From assembly GCA_947579605.1 (NCBI GenBank), contig OX388312.1:7068001-7132000 (forward strand): 64,000 nt of DNA, given 5' to 3'. The translations under genes and the position numbers were made by a program. Shown here one piece after another: positions 1-11,349 of the stretch. The notes under the pieces are model-generated. The model saw only the letters and a program-made list of their open reading frames with translations. It ran no database searches and was not told where the DNA came from. Origin of the DNA: Athripsodes cinereus. Taxonomy: Eukaryota > Arthropoda > Insecta > Trichoptera > Leptoceridae. How positions within the stretch are numbered: the first letter of the stretch is position 1; each line of letters starts with the position of its first letter.

Positions 1-1610
1 GACATATTAAAAAAATAAAAAAAAACTTTAGTACATATTGTATGTACATTTCCTTTAAATGCATCTGTGTGCTTGCTTAATTTAAAATCTTAATAACAAT
101 TCATACATTTAATTGTTTTAATCCTAATCGAAGGGAATAAATAACAAAATTTATCTTTGCAAAAACACTGCTAGATATAACCTACATTTATGTACTATGT
201 TTTATTATAGGTATATCTTCATTTTATATATACATTGTAACTCATATTATACCATTTTAATTAGAACTTTTACTTCATGAATTTCGCATGCATGTTAAAA
301 AAATCATAGTAACATTACTATGTTGGGCCTATATATGTTGAATAACCAGTTCAACGTTAATACTTATAAGTTATATAATACACATATTTGATTTACACAA
401 TCTATATGTTTACATTTTATATGTTCAATACATCCTTACACACTATAATTAAAATATTACACACATGCACATATACATATTCAGTCAGGAATGTTCAGTG
501 CATGCCATGTTCCTAGAATAAAATGAAATGATTTTTCATCGGTAACAAAACAATACATCCTTCTTCAAGTCAAGACCCTTTTCCAGTTTTGAACACTTAA
601 TACTAATTAATTAAAAGGTAATTGTGTTAACCTAAAACTTAATATTATAATTGGTTCTTTTAAAAGCAATATATGTACTACGAGTACATTAAAGGAATTA
701 TAAAGATGGTTTATTTTTCTTGTTAATTTTTGTAATCAACAATTTACTTCTCTCCGCCAAAAACGTAAGCTTATTCTTAACCGTAAGACGGTTAATTATC
801 TAATTATACGCCTATACACGATCTTCCAGTCACTCTGGAAAGAGTTGACATTAGAGGAACTACTGTTCTCTCCACAGTTTCTGTGTAAATTATGTGTGTA
901 TTCATGATCACTCTATTAAGAGGTACCCCAAAGAAGGTTTTTCTTTGTATTTATTTTCCTTTCTGAAATTTACACATATATTTATATCGCTTTCCTACAA
1001 GATTCAAATACGCAAAGGACTGTTCGATCTGGCATGGTGAGCATTTCACTGTGTGATGTTTGCATATTTTCATTCAAATTCATTTGTTCATCTTCCTTTT
1101 TTACTTTCATCTTTACTTTCTCTCTCACATTCATTCTTCCTCATTCAATGTGGCCACCTTCTACTTTCAACTATCCATACAACTATAATCTCACATTCTT
1201 CTCCTCTTGTATTATGACATATCAATTAATGTGTGATAGATTTGTTCCTCATGCCAGATGCCTTAATCCTTCTAATCTTGTAAATTTTTGTTCAACACAT
1301 ATAGTCATTATAATTTCATTTTTTTTTAAATAAATATATGCTTGTTTTAATTTTCAATTTACCTTCTCTTTTTTTTTAATATTTGTATTTATAACAAAAC
1401 TATACTTTTATTTATGATATATTATTGTAAATAATTTATATTTTACAAAAAAAAAACATCATCCGTGTATGGTATGGATCTTCCCAAGTTCCATATACCA
1501 ACGGCGCACTCCTTTATCCGAGGGATTACATGATGTTCCATTGACATTAACTAATGTTATGTACATATATACAACATGCATCTTAAAATTATATTTACAA
1601 ATTATATATT
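1..1610. other. AT-rich intergenic DNA, no gene seen
   Basis: Very AT-rich sequence with short homopolymer runs. A 99-codon open frame at 1034-1333 is Phe/Ser/Thr-rich low-complexity translation with no recognisable domain. I see no repeat family, RNA gene or TE domain here. Confidence 0.6.
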
Positions 1611-1616
1611 ATTAAA

Positions 1617-1862
1617 CTATGACAGCTTTACCCACGGGTGGGGAAGCCAGCAGACTAGCCACATGTACCAAGCATGTAGGCCGTCCTCCATGTGTCAATG
1701 AAAACCCAAGACATTCATGATGGGTGACACGTCCCATCCCAGAATTTTTAAGATGTAATATGTCTTTATTTTTTTTTCGAACACCTGCCTTTTACAGGAC
1801 ACTCGAAAACTTGCGTGAAAGAGTGGGAGATCAATTCTTTACCGGATTCTCCACGGCTTTCA
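1617..1862 (-). repeat. RepA dispersed repeat, near full length
   Basis: Diverged minus-strand copy of the ~240-bp RepA family (best copies at 25.1 and 51.5 kb). It carries the diagnostic blocks in order: 'agtgggagatcaattcttta', 'gtgtcctgtaaaaggcaggt', a 'gatgggtg' block and a 'cccacgggtggggaagccag' end. It abuts the 3' end of the gypsy pol gene, leaving only ~35 bp between the pol stop codon and the repeat, so its insertion or an associated deletion may have removed the 3' LTR. Confidence 0.75.
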
Positions 1863-1897
1863 CAAACATACAACAAAATTAAATATTCATTCAGCCC

Positions 1898-4800
1898 TTA
1901 ATCTTCTATTTTACATATGTCTTTAATATGGTATTTATTTAAAGCTTTTGTTTCTACATCTTCTAAAACATAAGTTATATCGCTTATCTTTTTTACTATG
2001 CGTGATTTTATGAATCGTGGTGCCAGTTTAGTGCAGAAATATTGAGATTTGTTTGATTGTATGAAGTTCTTACGATAAACTATATCACCCTCTACATAAT
2101 TCCTATTTGATCTACCCTTATTATAATAATCTGCATTCTTAATGTATGCTTCTGAGAGATTTTCCGAGACAATATTAAACAGTGTACTTAAATCCTCCAT
2201 CTTTTTTATATATAATTCTCTATCTTTTTGCAAATTTTGTGGTGACTTTATTTCGGTGTCTACGACCTTACCATAAATGTGTCCATCTAAAATTATTTCG
2301 CGACCTTTCATTAGCAGATTTGGCGTATAACCCGTGGCTAAATTTACTGTGTTGTTTAGTGTGCACTGTACTGAATCTAGATACGTGTCCCATTTTCTTT
2401 GTTGATTGTCTACGAATATCGCCAAGGTGTAGCCTATTGTTCTGTTAAAAGTTTCTATGTTATTGCACATAGGTGAATATAAGGTTGTGTAGAATATTTT
2501 CTGTACGCCGTAAGAGGTCATGATATCCTTAAAGACATTTGATTTTAAACTCGTACCGTTGTCCGTAATTATTGCCTGCGGGACCCCCTCCTGAAGGAAT
2601 ATCTTATTTTCAATGTGTTTTATTATTTCTTGTGAAGTTGCTCTACGTAGTGGGAAAAGCCAGCAATATTTAGAAAACACATCGACGACAGATAGAATGA
2701 ACGTGAATCCGGTTGACGATTTTGTTAGTGGTCCGATTAAGTCTATGCTTAATATCTTTGCTGGACGGTCTACACGTTTCCTGTTCTTCATAATTCCTGC
2801 AGGTGGGAGGTTACTAGGTTTGTATAATTTGCATGTTTCGCACTTCTTTACATGTTTTTTGACATCATTAAACAATCGTGGCCAGTGATAGTATCTTGAT
2901 ATGTTTTTAAAAGTTTTAAACGTACCTGGATGTCCTGTGTTATGATAATTTTCCACAATCGATTCTCTGTTATCCCGCCTAGGCACCTCTTTCCAGCTGA
3001 ATTCCTGTGTGAGGGGGTTGTCATCTTTCATTAGCCTATACAGTATATTTTCCTCCACTCTGTAGTTTATGAATTTACCTGGTGATTCTATACAGCCGTT
3101 AAATACTCTGTCATACCATGGATCAACTATATTAGAATCCATATTTATCTCACTGATTTTTGCTGGAATACGTGACAATGCATCAGGGACTCTGTGGCTA
3201 CTTCCCTTTCTATGTTCTACTGTGAAGTCAAATTGAGAAAGTCGCATTGACCATCTTGCTAGGCGACCTGTTGGATTTGATATTTTTGTCAAAAACCGTA
3301 GAGCTGCATGGTCTGTTATTACTTTGAATTTCATTCCTTCAATGTATGGTCTGAAAAATTCTATAGATTCCAAAATGGCTAGCAATTCTCTTTCTGAAAC
3401 AGAATAATTTTGTTCGGTTTTTGATAGGGTTCTTGAGAAAAATGCAATGGCTTTTTCTTCTCCGTTAAAATCCTGATGAAGGGCTGCTCCGATCTGATGC
3501 TGACTAGCATCGGTGTGGAGTAAAAAGGGTTTATTAAAATCTGGACATACTAATACCGGTGCCGTTATTAATGAATTTTTAAGCTTTGTGAAAGCTTCTT
3601 CCGCGGAGTTGTTCCATATAAATTTCTTCTCACCTCTTTTTACTCTTAATAGTTTGTTTAACGGAGCTGAGATCTCGCTACAGTTTCTAATGCTTCTTCT
3701 ATAAAAACCTACCATTCCTAGGAACATACGTAGTTGTTTCAAGTTTTTTGGAGCTGGGAAGTTAGCGATCGATTCCACCTTGCTTGGGTCTGGTCTTAAT
3801 CCGTTTTTGTCAATTAGGTACCCTAGATATTTTAATTGACTTCTGCAAAACTCACACTTAGACAACTTAACCGTCAACCCTGCTTTTTGCAATGTGTCTT
3901 TTACCTTTTTTAGTAAGCTGATATGCGAATCGAAATCCGAGCTAATGACAATTAAGTCATCTACGTAACAAAAAACATTTTTGTCGAATTGAGGGCCGAA
4001 CAGTTTGTCCATTAATCGTTGGAGGACTGCTCCTGAATTTTTGGCTCCAAATGGTAACCTACAAAAGTGAAAAAGTCCCATGCTTGGGACCGCAAAAGCT
4101 GTTTTTTCTTTTGATGATTGATCTAATTTAATTTGCCAATATGATTTTGATAAATCGATCGATGAGATATATTTTGCATTTCTTAAATTTGATAAAATGT
4201 GATTTATGTTCGGCATAGGGTATGTGTCTGATTTTGTTACAGCATTTAATTTTCTAGAGTCCAAACAAAACCTCGGAGATCCATCTTTTTTCTCTACGAT
4301 AACTATTGGCGAGCTCCATGAACTGTCCGATTCCTCTATGACTCCCAGACGTACCATCTCTCGAACTTCCTTCTCGACCAAGCTTTGTCTTGCGGGGCTG
4401 AGATTGTAATATTTTTGTTTGATCGGGGGGCCTGTAGTAACTATTGTATGTTCTACTAAGTTCGTACATCCTAATCCGTTCTTCTCATAGGAAATATTTC
4501 TAAATTCCTGTTCTAATAATTCTAATCGGCGTTGTTGTTCCGGAGTTAATGTATGTTTTCCTGAAATTTTTCCTAATTCATTTATATCTTGTGTATTAGT
4601 ATAACGTATTTGATTGATTAATTCTGGTGCAATCTGAAATGTATCCCAAAAATCTATCCCCAAAATTATATCCTGTTGGAGTCCATCTAGAATATATAGA
4701 GGTATGGCATGAGATTGAGAATTACATGATATATTAATATTTAATATACCTAATACATTCAGCTTATTTCCATTTGCTGCCGAAATTGTGTAGCTTGTTG

Positions 4801-5053
4801 GGTTTGGTTTATGTCCTCTTGCGATGAAATATTCACCCATGTTTCTACTTATCGCAGAGATTGAAGCACCTGAGTCTAGTAAACCTGAGAACAATTCATT
4901 ATCTATTTCTACTTCCAAGTATGGGCGCTTATCGCCCTGTTTTGCAAATATAAGTGGTGCTAACTGATATGTTTTATAAAAGAGGCCTACGTATTTCAGC
5001 CAACCATTCCATTCGCTGGTTCTGGTCTCTTGAGAAGGTTGACTGACTACTCG
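1898..5053 (-). CDS. Ty3/gypsy Pol polyprotein (PR-RT-RNase H-IN)
   Basis: Pol of an LTR retrotransposon, predicted to be made as a Gag-Pol fusion. The frame is open on the minus strand from 5053, just after the slippery site, to a TAA at 1898. Counting from a TTG codon at 4918 (1006 codons), the domains run in order: aspartic protease with Asp-Ser-Gly at 15-17; reverse transcriptase with Tyr-Val-Asp-Asp at 318-321; RNase H with its first Asp near 470; an HHCC zinc-binding region; and the integrase core with Asp726, Asp786 and Glu822. The last two are 35 residues apart, the D,D35E spacing of retroviral-type integrases. All catalytic residues I can check are present and no internal stop is seen, so the copy is young or was recently active. 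There is no ATG near the start and none is needed if -1 frameshifting supplies translation. Confidence 0.93.
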   Translation of the reverse strand, partial: RVVSQPSQETRTSEWNGWLKYVGLFYKTYQLAPLIFAKQGDKRPYLEVEIDNELFSGLLDSGASISAISRNMGEYFIARGHKPNPTSYTISAANGNKLNVLGILNINISCNSQSHAIPLYILDGLQQDIILGIDFWDTFQIAPELINQIRYTNTQDINELGKISGKHTLTPEQQRRLELLEQEFRNISYEKNGLGCTNLVEHTIVTTGPPIKQKYYNLSPARQSLVEKEVREMVRLGVIEESDSSWSSPIVIVEKKDGSPRFCLDSRKLNAVTKSDTYPMPNINHILSNLRNAKYISSIDLSKSYWQIKLDQSSKEKTAFAVPSMGLFHFCRLPFGAKNSGAVLQRLMDKLFGPQFDKNVFCYVDDLIVISSDFDSHISLLKKVKDTLQKAGLTVKLSKCEFCRSQLKYLGYLIDKNGLRPDPSKVESIANFPAPKNLKQLRMFLGMVGFYRRSIRNCSEISAPLNKLLRVKRGEKKFIWNNSAEEAFTKLKNSLITAPVLVCPDFNKPFLLHTDASQHQIGAALHQDFNGEEKAIAFFSRTLSKTEQNYSVSERELLAILESIEFFRPYIEGMKFKVITDHAALRFLTKISNPTGRLARWSMRLSQFDFTVEHRKGSSHRVPDALSRIPAKISEINMDSNIVDPWYDRVFNGCIESPGKFINYRVEENILYRLMKDDNPLTQEFSWKEVPRRDNRESIVENYHNTGHPGTFKTFKNISRYYHWPRLFNDVKKHVKKCETCKLYKPSNLPPAGIMKNRKRVDRPAKILSIDLIGPLTKSSTGFTFILSVVDVFSKYCWLFPLRRATSQEIIKHIENKIFLQEGVPQAIITDNGTSLKSNVFKDIMTSYGVQKIFYTTLYSPMCNNIETFNRTIGYTLAIFVDNQQRKWDTYLDSVQCTLNNTVNLATGYTPNLLMKGREIILDGHIYGKVVDTEIKSPQNLQKDRELYIKKMEDLSTLFNIVSENLSEAYIKNADYYNKGRSNRNYVEGDIVYRKNFIQSNKSQYFCTKLAPRFIKSRIVKKISDITYVLEDVETKALNKYHIKDICKIED

Positions 5054-6201
5054 TTTTTTTGTCGGCTAGTGTCAAACTGTCTCTGTCTATTTTGTGAGAT
5101 ATTATTGTCATTATTACGATATTTTTCATTTGAGTTATTGTTATTAGTTTTATTTTGAAATTGGCTTTGACGATATTTTAAAAAACAATTTTTTTGGAAA
5201 TGTCCAGGCTTTCCACAGTAAAAACAAGAATAGTGAGTCGGTGTGTTTGAAAAATCGTTTTCTTTAATGAAATTAGTATTGCTACGGTTGTAATATGTAA
5301 ATTTTCCGTTTTGTTTTGTATTTCTAAGTTGATTATTAAAAATTGGTTTATTTCTGTATGAATGATTTTTATTTACTTCTGTTTCTCTTTTTACTACATT
5401 GCAAACTTGGTTACACTCATTGTAATTTTGTACTGGTGTTTTTGTAGTGCTCGTCGAAGGCTGTGGTGTTGACATTTCTGCTATTTTACTACAATGGCTA
5501 GAGCTGTATGAAGGTTTCTTTGAAAAGGACTCGAATTTTGTACATAATCGCATTAAATCTTCTACGCTTGTGAATGTCGTGGCAGCCACGATGCTTGCAT
5601 AGTGTGTTGATAAGCCATGGATAGTTATTTCTAACAATTCTGCTTCACTAAATTTATGTTCTAATAGTTTGTTTTTAGCCATGACGTTCAATATGAATTG
5701 TGAGGCGGTTTCATCATCACTTTGTGTAGCTGTCATTATTTTTAACTTTAAAGTTCTCTGACTGTCTGTATCCCCGAACTGTGTGATTAGTTTAGTTTTG
5801 AAAGACTCCCAACAATTTATAAAATCATTTGCTCTGAACCACGTCAATGCGAAGTCTTGTAACAGAACTGGCATATACTTAATCAATGAGTCTAACTTTA
5901 TATCATAAACCCCGGATAACTCTTGCAACCGTTGAATAAACAATATTGGATCTGAATTACCTGTGTAATGTATCCCCAACTTCAGAGGGTTAAATGTCTT
6001 AACGTGGTAATTGTCATTTTTATTTTGATGTGGGCTTTTTAATGTCGACGATCTAATGAGTGGTTTCTTACTTGCTTTCTTTCTAGTATGTGCCTTGACA
6101 GTAATTTTAGATGTAGAGGCCATAGTTGTGTTTGTTTCTGTATTTAATTCAGAATTTTTAGTATTTTCACTTTCAATATCTATATCAGACATTTTTGACA
6201 A
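5047..6201 (-). CDS. Ty3/gypsy Gag with one CCHC zinc knuckle
   Basis: Structural protein of the same element (384 codons, ATG at 6201, TAG at 5047). The N-terminal half resembles retrotransposon Gag capsid regions, including a block around Trp-Phe-Arg-Ala. Residues 326-339 form a C-X2-C-X4-H-X4-C zinc knuckle (nucleocapsid RNA binding). The C-terminal tail is rich in Asn, Gln and Arg, as expected for an RNA-binding tail. The stop lies a few bases downstream of an A AAA AAC heptamer, and the -1 frame runs without a stop into protease. The length and knuckle fit the Ty3/gypsy family. Function is by family inference. Confidence 0.9.
   Translation of the reverse strand: MSKMSDIDIESENTKNSELNTETNTTMASTSKITVKAHTRKKASKKPLIRSSTLKSPHQNKNDNYHVKTFNPLKLGIHYTGNSDPILFIQRLQELSGVYDIKLDSLIKYMPVLLQDFALTWFRANDFINCWESFKTKLITQFGDTDSQRTLKLKIMTATQSDDETASQFILNVMAKNKLLEHKFSEAELLEITIHGLSTHYASIVAATTFTSVEDLMRLCTKFESFSKKPSYSSSHCSKIAEMSTPQPSTSTTKTPVQNYNECNQVCNVVKRETEVNKNHSYRNKPIFNNQLRNTKQNGKFTYYNRSNTNFIKENDFSNTPTHYSCFYCGKPGHFQKNCFLKYRQSQFQNKTNNNNSNEKYRNNDNNISQNRQRQFDTSRQKNE
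5053..5059 (-). promoter_or_regulatory. -1 ribosomal frameshift slippery site A AAA AAC
   Basis: In the gag frame the last codons are caa aaa aac gag tag, giving the heptamer A_AAA_AAC in exact X_XXY_YYZ register. After a -1 slip the next codon is CGA at 5053-5051, and the frame stays open through the 45 codons to position 4918 and on through protease. This is one of the most efficient known slippery heptamers. I did not verify a downstream pseudoknot or stem-loop. Confidence 0.85.
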
Positions 6202-6690
6202 ATTTTTATGTATTTGTTAATTGTTATTATATGTGTATTATTGCTTTATTTTTGACGTATAGTGTACGGACTCTGTTTTATCGATATAAATATCGAATTT
6301 TTATTATTGACTTTTTACCATAAATTATAGTAGTGAAACTCAATCAGTTCACTGGTACGACCTTTTGTTATAGTCACATAGATGGCAGTATTAGCCATAC
6401 CCTATAAAACATTGCACAGATGGCGTTTTGTGAAATATCGTTACGTAATTTTAAAATAAACTTTTGGGTATCCTGACTTGAGAGAAAGATGCATATATCA
6501 TGTTTAAACACTTACGGTTTGTGTAATCTTTAGTGGTATCATGTACTAATGTGGCATTGCACTGCACATCCCCTGTCTGGTCTTGGTGTCTGCTGCTAGA
6601 AGAGATTTTTTAAAAGAAGTTTATATTCGATAAAATAAAGTACTTCATCAAGTATGCTTGCATTGTGTGTGTGAGCGCCTTATCTTGATT
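6202..6690 (-). other. Gypsy 5' leader region, LTR not identified
   Basis: Sequence upstream of gag on the element's strand. I compared it by eye with the region beyond the pol stop and found no shared block that would mark a pair of LTRs, and no clear primer-binding site. The 5' LTR may lie here unrecognised if its 3' partner was lost. There is no other coding content. Confidence 0.4.
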
Positions 6691-7052
6691 GCCTGATACC
6701 TCTTAGGGCCATCATTGGGCTGGTTCGGGTTAAATATTGATCATATTATTATTTTATTTTTATTTTTTGTGTGTATTTATGTGTTTTTTTTTTTTTTTAT
6801 ATTATCTTGTCGCATATCTTATAGGTGTGACTGATTGGGTATATATGAATTGTTTCTACCCTAAGATATAGGGTTGAGATAAAACAGAATATGTTTATAT
6901 GTATGTAGTTTACTCCTCCCCAAAACACGAGCTATGCTCAAATTGGGGAGTACTTGAATTTATTACTTTGTCTTATGTTATTGTTTTGTTTTATTGCATG
7001 TATTTTTTTTTTTTGATTAATAAAAATATTTGAATTTGAATTTGAATTTGAA
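6691..7052 (+). repeat. Probable LINE 3' UTR with (TTTGAA)n tail
   Basis: A non-coding stretch ends in 'attaataaaaatatttgaat' followed by repeated ttgaat units (7027-7052). A plus-strand AATAAA-like signal plus a short hexamer tail is typical of 5'-truncated insect LINE 3' ends. No reverse transcriptase sequence is retained, so the clade cannot be named. Confidence 0.45.
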
Positions 7053-7763
7053 GTCACTCGTACAACAATATTTGCAACAAAAGCAGAGAGGTTTAGTGAC
7101 TCATTTACACTATGGGAAAATTAATGAAATTTTAACAGTGTATCATGGGTTGCATACTGTCATATTAATGTAATAAAGCATGATAAAATATTTATAAACT
7201 ATGGACAATGCAAATAAAAATTGATTGTTTCATTTACAAGTTTTGAATCATTGAGAAGAGAACATAGGTTTGTGAATCGTTTATCAGTTCGTTGATTTTT
7301 TTTTTTTAAATAATTCACCAAAAATAAGTACTTATGAAAATAGCAATTACCTTGCAATTTGACAAATTCAATTCAAATTTCCTTTGTTACCTATACCCTT
7401 GATGTAGTAATGTTCAATTTCTCTGTAACACATAAAGTATTATATTAATACATTTATAATTAATTTTTGTTCTTGGTATGATTATTTTTGTTACACGGCT
7501 AGGTGCGTGTTTATTTTTTTTCTCTTATTTTGTGACAATTTATATTTTCGATTTAATTTGATTTTTGCTATATATGTACATGTGCATGTGATGCCTGACA
7601 AATATAAAAACAGATAAAATCATTTAGAACACTTAAGCTATTAAAATTTGACTCCGTGACAATTGGAAAAAATTGTCTACCCCCATTGTATGTTATTCAA
7701 ACCCACAGAAAAAAAAAAAATCCTTTTCAATCCTTCCTTGCCATGTGCTCCATAACAACCCCG
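7053..7763. other. AT-rich DNA, nothing recognised
   Basis: No coding region, inverted repeat or known repeat block seen. Confidence 0.5.
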
Positions 7764-8457
7764 TGTTGTAAGAATACGCCGACATTACTAGAATATGTAT
7801 GTAAGAAGCTTGGGCGCCATTTAATGTAGCGTATTTCCTCTCCTGCCTCGGCTAGCTCACTGCATGTATCTTCAGAGGTCGTGGATTGGTTAATTAGGGC
7901 ACAAGGCTGATAAATACACAGGATGTTCAGATACCAACGTTTTCCTTTTATTGGATCTTGGTTGCGTTACATTGCGGACGGGGTAGCCTCCATCGACGGC
8001 CGTCCCTACTATCAAACCATCCGATCTTTCGTCACGGGTGCCAGGCGCTCACGATCCCCTTCTGTAAGGTTCCCCAGATACAGATGTCGATACGGATAAG
8101 CAGGCGACTCGTCCAGCTCAATTTGCGACCCGGGAACCAGAACCGCCTCACGATATCTGCGGTTATATACAAGTGTCCGGGTCCCACAATTTATATAATT
8201 TTCACTGCCTTTATTTACACGTAATCATCTCCATCCTCTTTTGAGGTTATTCCCGATCAGATGTTCTAATTACAAGACATTGGTTCACTTATATTTGGTC
8301 GCCACGAGGTGACACCAAAGAAAATTTCCTAACTGAAGACGTATGTCTTCCAACTGTCCCGGAGTCCTCTTAAAAAGTGAACTCTTCACATGTTTTCTGC
8401 CGGTCAGTATTTTATTTCTCCGACTTTGTAACAATAACGCGTTTGACTTCTGACAAC
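7764..8457. other. GC-richer non-coding patch, possible solo LTR
   Basis: This block is clearly less AT-rich than its surroundings. Its ends are loosely inverted ('tgttgtaagaa' at the left, 'cttctgacaact' at the right), and it lacks a long ORF. That could be a solo LTR, for example BEL/Pao-like, but no target-site duplication is visible and no second LTR is present. An 88-codon frame at 7958-8224 shows no domain. Confidence 0.2.
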
Positions 8458-9765
8458 TCATTGCGGTGTTGCCATAAGGCGAAATGTGGCTGATAAGAAA
8501 AATTAAACCACCAATAATAATATCATGCTACAACATACTCGTACATACAAGTACGTGGGGCCGAATAACTTTTTCACGATATTTCATAAACAACGACATT
8601 ACCAAAATAATATAATATAACGTACAAATACAAAATATCTAATATTAATCAATGTCGCGAAACAAAAAAGTTTTGATGGCGTACTTTATGTTATGTATTA
8701 TCAACAACTAGTGACATATAATATATGTGAATTTGTTACTACGCATTTACATTTATTTACCTACTTAATTTATTATCTAGTTAATCATGAAAAATACCTC
8801 AATATGCTTTCAACTATAATAGTTATGTTGGTACTTACTGAATCAAATTGTAAGGCTTTGGAAGGGTAAGTGATTTAAATATTAACTTTTAAGCAGGCAC
8901 TTTAATAATTAAAATAACTACAAGAAAATTGTTGAAAACTTCAAATCGTTTCGTTTGCTATAAAAGTGGAAATTTTGTTATAATGTAACGATAAACGTTA
9001 CTAATCTATAGAATTTCATAACAAAGAATATATTTCCAAAATGCTTTTTGCCTACCAAAATACTGTGGAAAACTATCATGGAATTATTTATGTATTATGT
9101 TTATTGATTAAATTTGTGGTTTGTTTGTAATAATTGATGCACAATAAATACTTATTTAATAAGAACATTTTTTTTCTCCAGTAAAAGTTCCCTTTGAATC
9201 ATAGTATAAAAAAACCATCTTGTCTCAGACACAGTTATAAAATTTGTAAAAATCAAAACAAAAAAATGCGAATATTACATTTTAATGTTTAAAAAAATTA
9301 AACGAATGTATGTACCTACTTACATTTGTATTTTTTATGGTTTGAGTTAATTATTTCATTCTTGAGAATGATAAAAAAAATTGCGTTGACAGCTAACAAT
9401 CAAACACGTAGACAATCTTACATATAAATATGTATTATATTACATGACTTAGTTTGATAGTGATTTCCCCTTCAACAACAATAACAGAATCAGGAAGTAG
9501 AGATATATCGAGTCCATTTGCTAACAAATGATAGAATTTTGTATCACGGATAGAACACATTCCGACTCATATTATGTTGATTAGGTCGTAAAGTAAAAGG
9601 GAGAGATGATGCATGTCTTATCTGTCTTCACATCGTCACATTTCATGAATTTTATTTAAGTATTTATTTATTATTAAAACATTTCATTATTTATACATTT
9701 ATTTATACTTTTATACATAAAAGGAATATATCAATAAATTAACATCCGGAAACAACAAAAGTCTC
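8458..9765. other. AT-rich DNA, nothing recognised
   Basis: No gene or repeat family seen apart from simple A/T tracts. Confidence 0.5.
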
Positions 9766-9845
9766 AGAGGGTGATCTCCGATCGGAATCGCCAATCCGCA
9801 CAAGAGTTGCAAGCGTGCCTTTTGATATCATGGACAGACTTCGAA
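9766..9845 (+). pseudogene. LINE reverse transcriptase scrap
   Basis: About 80 bp sharing 'agagggtgatctccg' and the following codons with the LINE frame at 50.2 kb. In the same frame it encodes a Gly-Asp-Leu-Arg-Ser-Glu block followed by Pro-Ile-Arg. It is a short degenerate piece of that family's region between the reverse transcriptase and the C-terminus. Confidence 0.6.
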
Positions 9846-10028
9846 TACTTCCATTATAACATATCCCAAATTTAAATAATTATTTTAAGAGGAATTATTA
9901 ATTTGATCTCTAATAAATCTCTAAAAAGTATAATCAAAATCTAACAAAACTCCAAAAAAACATAACTACATATAGTTGATGAATTATAATTTACCAAAAA
10001 TTAATAACAGTGCAATTATTTATCAGTA

Positions 10029-10434
10029 TATGTAATGAGTTACAATCCATTGGATTGGTCTGCAACGAGTTTGGTTTTTCTTCTCCATTCCTCCCTATTC
10101 TCAGCCAGTCTTTTCAGCTCTACGTATGAGCCACAGTTCATGTCCCTCTTCAGTTGGTCCATATACGCATCTCTTGGTCGGCCTCTGCCATTTGTCCCCT
10201 CGGTCTTGCCCTCCGCGATGGCGATGAGTAGTCCTGGGTGTCTGATGTTGTGGCCAATCCAGTTAGCTCGTTGTTGGCTGATTCTCTTAAGAAGTTACCT
10301 TTTTTCGCCTACCCTGCTTAAAACTTCTTCGTTTTCGACGTGTTTCGACCAATGGATCTTCAGCATGCGTCTGTAGCAACACATCTCAAAGGCCGCCAAC
10401 CGTCCGCTTTCTATCTTGCTGATGGTCCACGTCA
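10029..10434 (-). mobile_element. RTE-A LINE 3' end, 5'-truncated, with 9-bp TSD
   Basis: Minus-strand copy of the C-terminal end of an RTE-like non-LTR retrotransposon. It encodes the conserved Asn-Trp-Ile-Gly-His block and the Gly-Arg-Gly-Arg-Pro block seen after the reverse transcriptase domain in insect RTE elements. One CAA codon has become TAA. It is flanked by the direct repeat TTATCAGTA (10020-10028 and 10435-10443), which marks target-primed insertion with 5' truncation. The open frame read on the plus strand here is antisense and not a gene. Confidence 0.85.
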
Positions 10435-10443
10435 TTATCAGTA

Positions 10444-11349
10444 AACAATAAAAACATATAATACAGTTCACAAACCACTAGAAAATAAATACTTCTACTA
10501 CAGCTCACCATTAATTGTAATAATTATATTTCCATAAATGATTTTTTCTATTTTTATGTAAACTATTACTTACATAGTTGAAATATTTTTTCTATTCTAA
10601 ATGACGAGTATTAGATATTAAAATAAAATATTCAATTTACGAACTTCAACTCAGTTTTATTTCGTAGCACTAGATGTTATTATATACAATATTTACAATA
10701 AAACCTTTAAAACGTTGTTTATATACATTATTATTAATTTGTCACCATCGAAGTGAAGCTTAATTATAAACAATTTCCCTGAAGAATTTTGATATTTACA
10801 GTTTTCATTTTGATGTTGGACTTGCGAATGCACTTATTGAAATATAACAAATAATGAAGTTATGTGTACAATAGGAAAATATATTGTGTAAATATTGTGT
10901 TTTTTAAACTATTTCTGTTCAAATACACTGAATCTTGACAATATCCTTGGAAGACGACATATATGTTCGTCTCTCTCACAACAAAAAAATCAACATAGTT
11001 GAAAAAAAAAATTGTTTTTAATTTCATCACTGAATTCTACTTCCTAAATACCGATACCGTGAAAAGCACCACTTGCGTCATGACATTCACTCTCTTTCCT
11101 TTCCAGTTACATTAGTCTTTCTTCTTTTCATTCTTCAATACTCTTCTTGGGAGCAAATGATAGAAGAAACCTTTTACTCAAAACACCAACTTTCTAAATA
11201 ATATCTACCTAATGTGAAAGTAAAGTGATATTGAATTGTCTTCATTTGTGTTCTGAGCATTTTCAAACTTCCTAAACGAAAAGACAATGCACTCTTCTTC
11301 TTGGAAATATCTATCGATTAAATTTACTAAATTTAAATTTATTTAGAAA
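10444..11349. other. AT-rich DNA, nothing recognised
   Basis: No coding sequence or repeat family seen. One arm (11319-11329) of a possible TSD for the next element lies at its right end. Confidence 0.5.

Noticed and set aside
1034..1333. 99-codon ORF as a secreted or membrane protein
   Set aside because: Composition reflects T-rich DNA. There is no family match, neighbour or transcript-type signal.
2182..4409. Plus-strand ORFs inside the gypsy pol region
   Set aside because: Antisense shadows of pol without motifs.
10035..10376. 113-codon plus-strand ORF
   Set aside because: It is the antisense of the RTE-A LINE copy. The sense strand carries the conserved blocks.
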